64,000 nt of DNA, taken from positions 1-64,000 of the forward strand of contig NZ_JAGGKI010000019.1 in NCBI RefSeq assembly GCF_017873605.1, written 5' to 3'. How positions within the stretch are numbered: position 1 is the stretch's first letter; each line of letters opens with the position of its first letter. The notes below the pieces were generated by a model, which saw nothing but the letters and a program-made list of their open reading frames with translations, had not been told where the DNA came from and did not search any database. The DNA is from Paenibacillus lactis (GTDB lineage Bacteria > Bacillota > Bacilli > Paenibacillales > Paenibacillaceae). The position numbers and the translations under genes are program-made. Below, in pieces: positions 8,977 to 16,859 of this stretch.

Positions 8977-10053
8977 ATGAAAAAATGGTTGAGCCCGGCG
9001 CTTCTCATCGTGACCTTTCTGCTCAGCGCAATCGGTCATTATGCAGGGTGGAATTTTACCCTCCAGTTCATCCTTTCTTCCATTTCGGTCATCTTTGTCG
9101 CCGGCTTTCTGGGCAAAGCGACCGAAAGCGTCGCCCATTATGCCGGCCAGCGCCTTGGCGGCTTCCTGAACGCCACCTTCGGCAATGCCGCCGAGCTGAT
9201 CATCGCGATCTTGCTGATTCGTGAAGGCCTGTACGACATGGTTAAGGCGAGCATCACCGGCTCGATCATCGGCAATTTGCTGCTTGTACTCGGTCTGAGC
9301 CTGTTTGCGGGAGGGCTCAAGTTTAAAATCCAGAAATTCAACATGACGCTGGCAGGGCTGAACGGCTCCCTTATGACGCTGGCCATCATCGCACTATTCG
9401 TTCCCGCTGTCTTCTTGAATACCCATTCGATTACGGAAGACGAAACGAAGCTGCTCAGCCTGATCGTCGCAGGAATTCTGATCGTCTCCTACATAGCATG
9501 GCTCGGCTTCTCCATGATCACGCATAAGGAGTACTTGGCGGATGTCAGCGAAGATAAGAGCGATCAGGATGCGCTTGCACATGAACAAGAACCGACCTGG
9601 TCGAAGGGACGCTCCGTTCTGTATCTCATCATTGCAACGGTTATGGTCGCCTTCGTCAGTGAATGGCTTGTCGGCGTGCTGGAGCCGATCAGCCACGAAT
9701 ACGGTCTCAGCGAGCTGTTTATCGGTGCATTTCTGGTAGCCATCATCGGTAACGCGGCTGAGCACAGCGCAGCGATCATGCTGGCACTGAAGAACAAGAT
9801 CAGCGCCGCCGTGGAAATTGCGGTCGGCAGCAGCCTGCAAATCGCCCTGTTTGTCGCCCCTGTCCTTGTGTTCGTCAGCTTCTTTATGGGCGACACCATG
9901 GATCTCGTATTCACGACGCTCGAGCTTGTGGCCATCGGCGTTGCCGTATTCATAGCCAGATCCATCACCCAGGACGGCGCCTCCAACTGGTACGAGGGCT
10001 TGCTGCTATTAGCTGTCTATATCATCCTTGGCGTGTCCTTCTTCCTAGTATAG
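8977..10053 (+). CDS. Ca2+/H+ antiporter (CAX family)
   Basis: A 358-residue cation/proton exchanger expected to export Ca2+ in exchange for H+ across the cytoplasmic membrane. Eleven or so hydrophobic segments are present, in two inverted halves, each containing the family signature: GNAAELIIAI near residue 75 and GNAAEHSAAI near residue 255. An acidic loop (DVSEDKSDQD) joins the halves. It resembles B. subtilis YfkE. The ATG at 8977 is chosen over a GTG at 8968 because AAGGCAGG lies eight bases upstream of it. Monocistronic, with a hairpin downstream. Confidence 0.88.
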   Translation: MKKWLSPALLIVTFLLSAIGHYAGWNFTLQFILSSISVIFVAGFLGKATESVAHYAGQRLGGFLNATFGNAAELIIAILLIREGLYDMVKASITGSIIGNLLLVLGLSLFAGGLKFKIQKFNMTLAGLNGSLMTLAIIALFVPAVFLNTHSITEDETKLLSLIVAGILIVSYIAWLGFSMITHKEYLADVSEDKSDQDALAHEQEPTWSKGRSVLYLIIATVMVAFVSEWLVGVLEPISHEYGLSELFIGAFLVAIIGNAAEHSAAIMLALKNKISAAVEIAVGSSLQIALFVAPVLVFVSFFMGDTMDLVFTTLELVAIGVAVFIARSITQDGASNWYEGLLLLAVYIILGVSFFLV

Positions 10054-10121
10054 CCTTTGGGACGCGTCATTTGATTGGCCGCAGGATTCTCCGCCGTTAA
10101 CTAACGTCCCATAACATACCA

Positions 10122-10160
10122 AGAGGCTGTCCGGGTCAATAGACCATTCGGACAGCCTCT
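10122..10160. terminator. hairpin between convergent genes, probable bidirectional terminator
   Basis: AGAGGCTGTCCG and CGGACAGCCTCT form a perfect 12-bp stem between the convergent antiporter and ylaN genes. Flanking T tracts are short on both sides, so termination strength is uncertain. Confidence 0.65.
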
Positions 10161-10188
10161 TCTATGTATGCGCCTGTACAAGTACAGG

Positions 10189-10476
10189 CTATTCGGATTG
10201 ATTCATGGCTTCGTACAGGAGCGCCAGATTGCGTTCGAGCTTGCTGATCAGCTGCTTCCCTGTACTTTCCGGAAGAAGTCCGGCCCGTACCGCAAAATCG
10301 ACCTCTTTCGAAAAACCGTACATTTGGGTATCCAGCACTTCCTCATAGAGAGGGCAATAACGGGTCGCCAGATTCTCCATCTGTACTTCAATAAGCTTTA
10401 GGATTTTATCTGCATCTTCATGTAGAAGACTGATCGCTTTAAGATTCAGCTGTTCCTGTAGATCAGATGAAGTCAT
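10189..10476 (-). CDS. ylaN: YlaN family protein (UPF0358)
   Basis: A 95-residue YlaN-family protein. The segment DADKILKLIEVQMENLATRYCPLYEEVLDTQM is family-diagnostic (cited in parts: KILKLIEVQM and CPLYEEVLDTQMYGFS). In Staphylococcus aureus YlaN has been described as an iron(II)-binding protein that relieves Fur repression; in B. subtilis it is linked to cell shape and iron. The ATG at 10476 follows TAGGGGGGAAGATC. The open frame extends 57 codons further upstream but that part runs through the next terminator and is not coding. Confidence 0.88.
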   Translation of the reverse strand: MTSSDLQEQLNLKAISLLHEDADKILKLIEVQMENLATRYCPLYEEVLDTQMYGFSKEVDFAVRAGLLPESTGKQLISKLERNLALLYEAMNQSE

Positions 10477-10582
10477 GATCTTCCCCCCTATGTCCAAAAT
10501 CACAGCACAGTTACTATCTTTAATATTAGTCGAAATCGCGGAGCAATACAAGGACCTGAAAAAAATAGACCCCCTGCTAACG

Positions 10583-10615
10583 AAAAAACACCCTTCCATT
10601 CGGTGGAAGGGTGTT
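10583..10615 (-). terminator. intrinsic terminator after HPr-like gene
   Basis: On the minus strand AACACCCTTCCA / TGGAAGGGTGTT form a 12-bp stem with a five-base loop, followed by T residues. It lies ten bases past the HPr-like stop codon. Confidence 0.9.
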
Positions 10616-10624
10616 CTTCGGCTG

Positions 10625-10870
10625 TTATTCAGCCACGACGGAGACATTCAAGCCATGCTTGTTAAATACGTCGATCATTGCTTGTTTAGCTTCGTCAGCA
10701 TCAGGTCCGTGTACATGCAGCTCGTAGCTTTGGTTGCTCACCAGCGTGGTGAACAGGCCCAAAATACTCTTCACGTCGATGTACTTGTTCTCCGCCTGCA
10801 AGACGATGGAGGACGAGAACTTACTGGCCGTTTGCGAAATTTCTACGATCGCTGTGTTGTTATTGGACAT
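10625..10870 (-). CDS. HPr-like protein lacking the active-site histidine
   Basis: An 81-residue protein with an HPr fold signature. QTASKF aligns with the helix 1 end of HPr, and DVKSILGL contains the regulatory serine position (Ser35 here, equivalent to HPr Ser46). Aligning on these, the protein starts about eleven residues late: the first beta strand and the GIHARPA segment with phosphorylatable His15 are absent, and Asn4 falls at the His15 position. It therefore cannot be a PEP phosphocarrier. B. subtilis Crh also lacks His15 but keeps strand 1. The start is firm: GGAGGGATTCGT precedes the ATG and upstream codons soon reach a stop. Monocistronic. Confidence 0.8.
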   Translation of the reverse strand: MSNNNTAIVEISQTASKFSSSIVLQAENKYIDVKSILGLFTTLVSNQSYELHVHGPDADEAKQAMIDVFNKHGLNVSVVAE

Positions 10871-10967
10871 ACGAATCCCTCCGTAACTTTTAGGATCTGA
10901 AAAAATATCTCACATTGCACCTTCATGATACATTGAATCCGTTTTCTTATGCAACCTATTTTCCAAT

Positions 10968-12083
10968 CTATTTAAGATTTTCCGGATTTAGCGCCTCCAG
11001 CTCCGGAATGACGAACAATCCGTCTTTGCGGATCAGCCGATCGTCGAAATAGATTTCACCGCCGCCGTACTCCGGACGCTGAATCAGCACAAGGTCCCAG
11101 TGAATGGAGGAACGGTTGCCGTTGTCTGTTACATCATATGCCTGCCCCGGCGTAAAATGCAGGCTGCCGGCGATTTTCTCGTCGAACAGAATATCCTTCA
11201 TCGGCGTTAAAATATACGGATTGAAGCCGATGGCGAATTCTCCGATGTATCTCGCCCCTTCATCCGAATCCAGAATCTCGTTCAGGCGTTTCGTGTCGCT
11301 GCCCGTCGCCTCTACGATTTTACCGTTTTCGAAACGGAATTTGATGTTTTCAAAGGTGACGCCGTTATACAGCGTCGGAGTATTGTATGCGATCGTCCCG
11401 TTTACCGAATCCCGTACGGGCGCGGTATATACTTCTCCGTCCGGAATGTTCTTCTGGCCGGAGCACTTTTCGGCACCGATATTTTTGATGGAGAAGGTAA
11501 GATCCGTGCCCGGACCAACGATGCGGACCTTATCGGTCTTTCTCATCAGCTCTGCAAGCGGATCCTGGGCGCGGTCCATTTTGGAATAATCCAGGTTGCA
11601 GACGTCGAAATAGAAGTCCTCAAACGCCTCGGTGCTGGTGTTGGCTAGCTGCGCCATGCTGGCATTCGGATATCGGAGCACCACCCACTTCGTGTGCTTG
11701 ACGCGCTCTTCGCTATGTACCGGATGTGAATATAGTGCGTTATAGAGCTTCATATTCTCTTCAGGCACATCGGCCAAATCGTTCACGTTCTCGCCTGCCC
11801 GAATCCCGATGTAGCAGTCCATCTTCTTCATACGGGCGACATCGAACTCCGCCCACAGCTCAAGCTGCTCCTTGCTTGCATGTTTCAGCATGGCGCGCTG
11901 AACGGTACGGTCGGTCAATTGCACGAACGGACGTCCACCATGCTTGGATACCTCTTCGATGATTGCATTCAGCAAATCCCGTTCCGAGCCGATCATTTCG
12001 ATCAGCACATTTTCACCCGGCTGCATGTCGACCGAGTAGGTCACGAGATTATGAGCCAGCTTCTGAATTCTGGGGTCACGCAT
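10968..12083 (-). CDS. M29 family metallo-aminopeptidase
   Basis: A 371-residue aminopeptidase of family M29 (thermophilic aminopeptidase T / AmpS type), a cytosolic cobalt- or zinc-dependent enzyme removing N-terminal residues from peptides. Family landmarks are GTDLTFSI, GEVYTAPV, the GEFAIGFNP glutamate region, and a C-terminal SIHWDL..., with length as usual. Start at 12083 is preceded by AAGGAGGACTAGACAT. It appears monocistronic; no terminator could be assigned confidently downstream. Confidence 0.9.
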   Translation of the reverse strand: MRDPRIQKLAHNLVTYSVDMQPGENVLIEMIGSERDLLNAIIEEVSKHGGRPFVQLTDRTVQRAMLKHASKEQLELWAEFDVARMKKMDCYIGIRAGENVNDLADVPEENMKLYNALYSHPVHSEERVKHTKWVVLRYPNASMAQLANTSTEAFEDFYFDVCNLDYSKMDRAQDPLAELMRKTDKVRIVGPGTDLTFSIKNIGAEKCSGQKNIPDGEVYTAPVRDSVNGTIAYNTPTLYNGVTFENIKFRFENGKIVEATGSDTKRLNEILDSDEGARYIGEFAIGFNPYILTPMKDILFDEKIAGSLHFTPGQAYDVTDNGNRSSIHWDLVLIQRPEYGGGEIYFDDRLIRKDGLFVIPELEALNPENLK

Positions 12084-12210
12084 ATGTCTAGTCCTCCTTA
12101 TGTTGAGACCGTTGCCAAAAATTGAACAGCGGTAAATTTATACCTCATTGTAGCACGCACTGCCGCCCTCCGTCAGCTATAGGATGCAGAATTGCTGCTC
12201 TTCCCGCATA

Positions 12211-13065
12211 TCAATAGCCAATAAATGTAACGTCGGATAAGAGCGCCTCGGTTCTCGCCTTGCCGGACCGGTCCACATAGGACACCGACCTCTCCATCGT
12301 CATGCGGATCGGCAGCTGTGACCGCTTATCGATCGTCAGATGACAGATAGAGGCAGCCTCCGCTTGATCAAGCATTCGGGTCAATTCCTCATGGTCCCGC
12401 TCCCATACGGCTTTCAGCCGGGCCCGGACTTTGGGATCCTCACTGTACAGCGGGTCACCCTTCCGCTGCATTCGCTCGAGAAGCAGTTTCATCTGTCCTT
12501 GAAGCGATCGCTTCGTCATATTGGCCGCGGCCTCCGGCGACAGCTCAATCCGGAGCACCTTCGTCCCCCTGGCCGCGCCCAGCTCCGCAGATATTTTCTT
12601 ATCAGATTCTCCAATATATTCAAGCTGCTCCAGCGGATTGAGCCGGGTCATCCACAACTCCTCCGCCTGCCCGGAGGTAAGCGCATTCCATTTGCCCTCC
12701 TTGCGCTTCAGTGAGACGGTCATTCCATCCGTCGAATAAACCGAATCGCCTGTCGCCTGCTGTAGACTCCCTTTCGAAGTCTTATCCTGTATCGTACGCC
12801 CCGGTGTTCTCGAGGACAACGTTAAATTCGTATGGTTCTGCAGCTTGCCTTCGAAAGCAAGCGTCTGCTGGAACAAGCCGCTCTCCTCCGTCCGGATCGC
12901 AGCCTCCCCTTTAAAAGCGAAATTATCAACCCCGGATAACCCAGCCAATGCCCGTTTGAAAGAATCCTCCGGACTTAGACTATCCTGCCATGCGCAGGCA
13001 GGCAGGCTTAACAGCAACAGGGCGGTACAGAGCATGCCCCGCACGACCCGCAGTTTTTTCCACAT
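12211..13065 (-). CDS. predicted lipoprotein, function unknown
   Basis: A 284-residue secreted protein. A basic N-terminus (MWKKLRVVRG) is followed by a hydrophobic stretch and a lipobox ending LPAC, with Cys24 as the lipidation site. The mature part is hydrophilic with repeated beta-like segments (LAFEGKLQNHTNLTLSS) and a C-terminal LPIRMTMERSVSYVDRSGK region. This outline resembles LolA-like or DUF-type Paenibacillus lipoproteins with a large beta-sheet, but I do not recognise the family. The start at 13065 is preferred because AAAGG lies nine bases upstream; in-frame ATGs at 13071 and 13089 have poorer boxes. Confidence 0.7.
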   Translation of the reverse strand: MWKKLRVVRGMLCTALLLLSLPACAWQDSLSPEDSFKRALAGLSGVDNFAFKGEAAIRTEESGLFQQTLAFEGKLQNHTNLTLSSRTPGRTIQDKTSKGSLQQATGDSVYSTDGMTVSLKRKEGKWNALTSGQAEELWMTRLNPLEQLEYIGESDKKISAELGAARGTKVLRIELSPEAAANMTKRSLQGQMKLLLERMQRKGDPLYSEDPKVRARLKAVWERDHEELTRMLDQAEAASICHLTIDKRSQLPIRMTMERSVSYVDRSGKARTEALLSDVTFIGY

Positions 13066-13253
13066 GATCATCAGCCTTTCATTTGTCATGCTCTTAGGCT
13101 ATCTTGCAGGGCACGACATTATGCAGCCGTGAATCAAAAGCGCAGCCTTGCATCTTATTAACAGACCGGTATACCCATTAGCGGCCGGGTTGTTAAAAGA
13201 GCTTTCGGGACCGTTGGTCTGGGCCTGAACTTCCTGAATGTCAGGAGGATAAT

Positions 13254-13290
13254 AAAACGAGGCTATCCCCTCTTACGGGACAGCCTCGTT
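13254..13290 (-). terminator. intrinsic terminator at end of GGDEF gene
   Basis: On the minus strand AACGAGGCT / AGCCTCGTT plus GTCCC / GGGAT form a long stem followed by TTTTATT. The GGDEF stop codon touches the 5' arm. Confidence 0.8.
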
Positions 13291-15269
13291 CATACCGTTT
13301 CGGCTTTCTCGACAACAATGCGATTCCTGCCGTTCTTCTTGGCTTCATACAAAGCCATATCCGCTCTATAAAACAATGATTCCACGCTGATCTTGTTGTT
13401 CGTCCAGTTCCATTCCGAAATTCCGCAGGATACCGTCACTCTCGGATCCGTTTCCTCGGCAACCCTGGTGCGTATCCGCTCCGCCACCTGCACGGCTTGT
13501 TGAATTTCGATGCCGGGCAGATATACCGCCAGCTCCTCTCCGCCCCAACGGGCCGGAATGTCGCTGTGACGGATCGTGCTCTTGACGATGTTGCTGACCT
13601 GCTTCAATATTTTGTCGCCCCGCTGGTGGCCGAATGTATCATTCACCTGTTTGAACTGGTCGATATCAATAACGATGAGGGCTCCGCAAAAATCACGGTT
13701 CTGGCATTCATAGATCACTTCGTCGAGATAATGCCTTGCATACAGCTCGGTCAGCATGTCCCGGTTCGCCATTCTGCGGACCTCGGCGTGCAGGAAGGCA
13801 TTCCCGATCGCCAGGCCGATGTGGCTGGTCAGCGCCTGAAGCAGGCGGTAGCTGTCATAGGAAAAATAATGCCGTTTGGCATGGGTCAGCAGCACGACGC
13901 CCCGAACCTCGCCGTTCACCGTTAGCGGCGTCGCAATCATCGAGCTCGAGTTCGTGGTCTCCATCAGCTTCGATTCGGCCGGCCGCTCTTCATTGTAATC
14001 CGATAGAATCAGCGGCTCCTTCGAATGATATACGAGGCCGCCGAGGCCATAATCCTTCTCGAAGACTTCCTTCGCCAGCCATTCCGCATTGCAGGACACC
14101 ACTTCAAGGCCGCCGAGCTCCGCATTGTATATTAGAATGCAGCAATAGTCCGCCTCAAGGATCTTAAGCAGCTCATGGTTCGCGAATTGGAATATCTCCG
14201 CCAAATGCAGGCTTTTGTTCAGCCTCTGCGTCAGCTCATTGATCATCCGCAGCTCATGGATCATCAGGTTGGACTGCTCATACAGCTTAGCATTCTCAAA
14301 CGCGGTCCCCGCAGCGTCGGCCATCATCCCCAGCAGCTCAAGGTCCATATCCGGCAGCACCGGCTTGTCCACCTCGATATGCAGAACCCCGTAAACCCCC
14401 TGCTTGCCGCCCATCGGTATTCCGATCTCGACGGTGTTCTGCGACTCGGGATGCTCGCGGATCGTTAGGGTGCCCTCCATAAAGGTCCGGACATATACAT
14501 CCTCCTGCCAATGCTGAAGAAGCAGGGGTCGGACGAGCGGATGGCTGCTCTCATGGTCCTGGGACATGAACAGCTCCACTTTCGCTTCCGGATACAACGC
14601 AAGCACGCTTTCGATCGCCTCGCTTAACACGCTGTGAACATCGATCTGGACATGCATGCGCTTCACGTACTGAAACAGCACCGAACGACGGTAAGCTTCA
14701 AGCTTGGCATGGTCATGAACCCGCACAAGATCATTAACAAACATGGATTCGAATTTCCGGTAGAAGCATGTCCGAAACAGAAGCGCCTGGGACTCCGTCA
14801 CCATCAGCGCCAGCTCTTCCCCCGCAGAGCCGGGCGACACGCTGACCATCACAGCGAACAAGTCGCCCTCGCTTCGTGTAAACAGCGGCACCGAGCATAC
14901 GACACTGCCTTCGTACAGGCCGGGATTCATTCCGGATGCGGGCATCTTGTCGCTCAATGACCGGTGCACGGCTCCGTCTTCCCCGGCAGCAAAATATTCC
15001 CTTAGCCCAGAATCCCCTGACAGCCATGCCCCTTGATGAGACAGAACGGCCCACCTGAACTTCTTTAATGCTTCTGCACCTGCGTTTTCCTTCTGCCACT
15101 CCGAATAGCTCTTTTCGATTAGCGTTTGAAGATAGGGATAATCATAAGCGGTTATATCCAATCCCTGAAGGGACAGACCGGACTTGCTTCCAGCGTTACG
15201 CCCGGCATCATTGAACATGTCCGCATAACCGGGCGGTCTTTCGTACACTTTCGGTTGTTCCTCTGACAT
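13290..15269 (-). CDS. GAF-domain diguanylate cyclase
   Basis: A 659-residue cytosolic protein without membrane segments. About 490 residues of sensory region contain at least two GAF-like domains (around residues 190-330 and 350-495). The C-terminal GGDEF domain carries ARWGGEEL at about residue 575, an active-site form, with an RHSD inhibitory I-site five residues before it, so it should synthesise cyclic di-GMP from two GTP and be feedback-inhibited. No EAL domain is present. GAF ligand is unknown. Start at 15269 follows AAAGGAGCGCCCAAT. It is monocistronic. Confidence 0.87.
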   Translation of the reverse strand: MSEEQPKVYERPPGYADMFNDAGRNAGSKSGLSLQGLDITAYDYPYLQTLIEKSYSEWQKENAGAEALKKFRWAVLSHQGAWLSGDSGLREYFAAGEDGAVHRSLSDKMPASGMNPGLYEGSVVCSVPLFTRSEGDLFAVMVSVSPGSAGEELALMVTESQALLFRTCFYRKFESMFVNDLVRVHDHAKLEAYRRSVLFQYVKRMHVQIDVHSVLSEAIESVLALYPEAKVELFMSQDHESSHPLVRPLLLQHWQEDVYVRTFMEGTLTIREHPESQNTVEIGIPMGGKQGVYGVLHIEVDKPVLPDMDLELLGMMADAAGTAFENAKLYEQSNLMIHELRMINELTQRLNKSLHLAEIFQFANHELLKILEADYCCILIYNAELGGLEVVSCNAEWLAKEVFEKDYGLGGLVYHSKEPLILSDYNEERPAESKLMETTNSSSMIATPLTVNGEVRGVVLLTHAKRHYFSYDSYRLLQALTSHIGLAIGNAFLHAEVRRMANRDMLTELYARHYLDEVIYECQNRDFCGALIVIDIDQFKQVNDTFGHQRGDKILKQVSNIVKSTIRHSDIPARWGGEELAVYLPGIEIQQAVQVAERIRTRVAEETDPRVTVSCGISEWNWTNNKISVESLFYRADMALYEAKKNGRNRIVVEKAETV

Positions 15270-15522
15270 ATTGGGCGCTCCTTTGTACCATTATAAAGGC
15301 CTGTCTAAGACATTGGCGTCCATAAATTGTATTTAATATATGTAAGGATTCCATTCTTGCTGAAAGACATCTAGATATAAACGACTACATAATCCAATCT
15401 TATATTACTCTTTTCTACCCATTTTTGCATTAACTTTTCTGCATTCATCGCAATATTTTTAGGTCCATGGTCCTATCGACAAAATTAGACAAACTCCTTT
15501 CAACCTTTTCGATAGGTTAAGC
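15270..15522. other. intergenic, no gene seen
   Basis: An AT-rich stretch between the divergent GGDEF gene and the rpsD promoter. It must contain the GGDEF gene promoter but I could not assign one with confidence. I see no open reading frame with a ribosome binding site. Confidence 0.5.
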
Positions 15523-15550
15523 TTGACTTTAAGTCATTACTTCATATAAT
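15523..15550 (+). promoter_or_regulatory. rpsD promoter
   Basis: TTGACT (15523-15528), a 16-base spacer, then a perfect TATAAT (15545-15550). A start around 15557 gives a leader of about 190 nt in front of rpsD. Confidence 0.8.
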
Positions 15551-15556
15551 ATTTAT

Positions 15557-15747
15557 TGTTGAGTAAGAATGCAATGCATTCGATGAATTTGGGCGGAAAC
15601 GTTGTGTCACCCTCACGTTATTTGTTACTGTCGGGACAGCGGCTGAACTTTCCTGGCAGATCTTCCGGGCTTAACTGGTTAGAGCAAACAAATACGGCGC
15701 AAATAGAGCCCTAATGAAATTTATTTAAAAAAGGAGTCTATATAACA
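15557..15747 (+). promoter_or_regulatory. rpsD leader, probable S4 autoregulatory RNA
   Basis: A transcribed leader of about 190 nt precedes rpsD. In Bacillales S4 represses its own translation by binding a structured leader of this size. The length, position and GC-rich central part (around 15590-15690) fit; I did not fold it against the family model, so assignment rests on position. Confidence 0.6.
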
Positions 15748-16350
15748 ATGGCACGTTACACCGGTCCTAAATTTAAATTGAGCCGCCGTCTGGGAATCTC
15801 CCTGAGCGGTACAGGTAAAGAATTAGCAAAACGCCCTTTCCCTCCTGGACAACATGGTCCTAACCAACGGAGAAAAGTCAGCAACTACGGCATGCAGCTT
15901 CAAGAAAAGCAAAAGCTGCGCCACATGTACGGCTTGGGCGAGAAGCAATTCCGCACCCTGTTCGATAAAGCAACCAGCATGAAAGGGATCGCGGGTGAGA
16001 ACTTCATGTTCCTGCTTGAAAGCCGTTTGGACAACCTCGTGTATCGTCTTGGCTTCAGCAATTCCCGTGCAGGTGCCCGTCAGCTCGTTGCTCACGGTCA
16101 TGTAACTGTAAACGGCAAGAAAGTTGATATCGCCTCTTACTCCGTAAGCATTGGCGATGTAATCGGTCTTCGTGAAAGAAGCCGCAACCTTACTTCCGTT
16201 AAAGAAGCACTGGCTAACCGCGTACATTTGCCTGCTTACCTTGAGTTCGACGAAACTGCATTGGAAGGGAAATATATCCGTCTTCCAGAGCGTTCCGAGC
16301 TTTCCCAAGATATCGACGAGAAGCAAATCGTCGAATTCTACAACCGCTAA
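15748..16350 (+). CDS. rpsD: 30S ribosomal protein S4
   Basis: A 200-residue S4 protein, a primary 16S rRNA binder that starts 30S body assembly and, in Bacillales, represses its own gene. The sequence opens [19 protein letters not shown], and the S4 RNA-binding domain lies at about residues 90-155 ([21 protein letters not shown] region, then [12 protein letters not shown]). The four-cysteine zinc knuckle of some S4 variants is absent. Ribosome binding site is AAAAAAGGAG. Monocistronic, as in B. subtilis, with a strong promoter and terminator. Confidence 0.97.
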   Translation: MARYTGPKFKLSRRLGISLSGTGKELAKRPFPPGQHGPNQRRKVSNYGMQLQEKQKLRHMYGLGEKQFRTLFDKATSMKGIAGENFMFLLESRLDNLVYRLGFSNSRAGARQLVAHGHVTVNGKKVDIASYSVSIGDVIGLRERSRNLTSVKEALANRVHLPAYLEFDETALEGKYIRLPERSELSQDIDEKQIVEFYNR

Positions 16351-16365
16351 GATTCTGCGGAGCCC

Positions 16366-16406
16366 AAGAAACCTGAAAGCCATAGCGGCCTTCAGGTTTC
16401 TTTTTT
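16366..16406 (+). terminator. rpsD intrinsic terminator
   Basis: AAGAAACCTGAA / TTCAGGTTTCTT form a 12-bp stem followed by six T residues, 15 bases past the rpsD stop. Confidence 0.92.
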
Positions 16407-16859
16407 GTTGCCGGCTTTCCCATTCATTACCTCAATATGCAGCGTCGAAGCTGCTGCCACCCACGATCCTCTCGAGCCTTCCCCTGCCCTCCCCGTCCCT
16501 GCTGGTTTCGAATCCATCCTTGATTCCAATTCATGCTTGTTTCCAATCCATTTGTTTCGCGTCCATGCTTGTTCCCCGCCCCTCTCCGTCCGTATTTTGA
16601 GCCAGGAGCTGTCGATTGGCGGTTCATGCGGCCTGAGTCGACTGCTCGCGTTAACCGTTTTCCCCGTCTGTTTGCTCCGCGATCGGCCGCTAGCAGCGCC
16701 TCCTTGAAGCCTCCTTGGTGTGGTAATAAATGCATCCAGCATTTAAGCATTCCAAAATAAATCATTCTTCTTTAAAAAAGGACATTCTATAAAGGACAAA
16801 TGATTCAAACCCTTCGATTTATGCTATAATAGGTGCGTTAAAAAGGAGGAGTATCATTC
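16407..16859. repeat. gene-free spacer with degenerate direct repeats
   Basis: About 450 bases without a credible gene. Between roughly 16500 and 16580 short degenerate units recur (CATGCTTGTT at two places, TCCAAT at two places) at a spacing near 33 bases. Open frames on both strands here have no ribosome binding site and low-complexity translations. At the right end a TATAAT (16825-16830) probably serves the penicillin-binding protein gene. Confidence 0.45.

Noticed and set aside
16392-16765. Three overlapping open frames in the rpsD-PBP1A spacer
   Set aside because: Low-complexity Arg/Gly/Asn-rich translations, no ribosome binding sites, overlap with the rpsD terminator.
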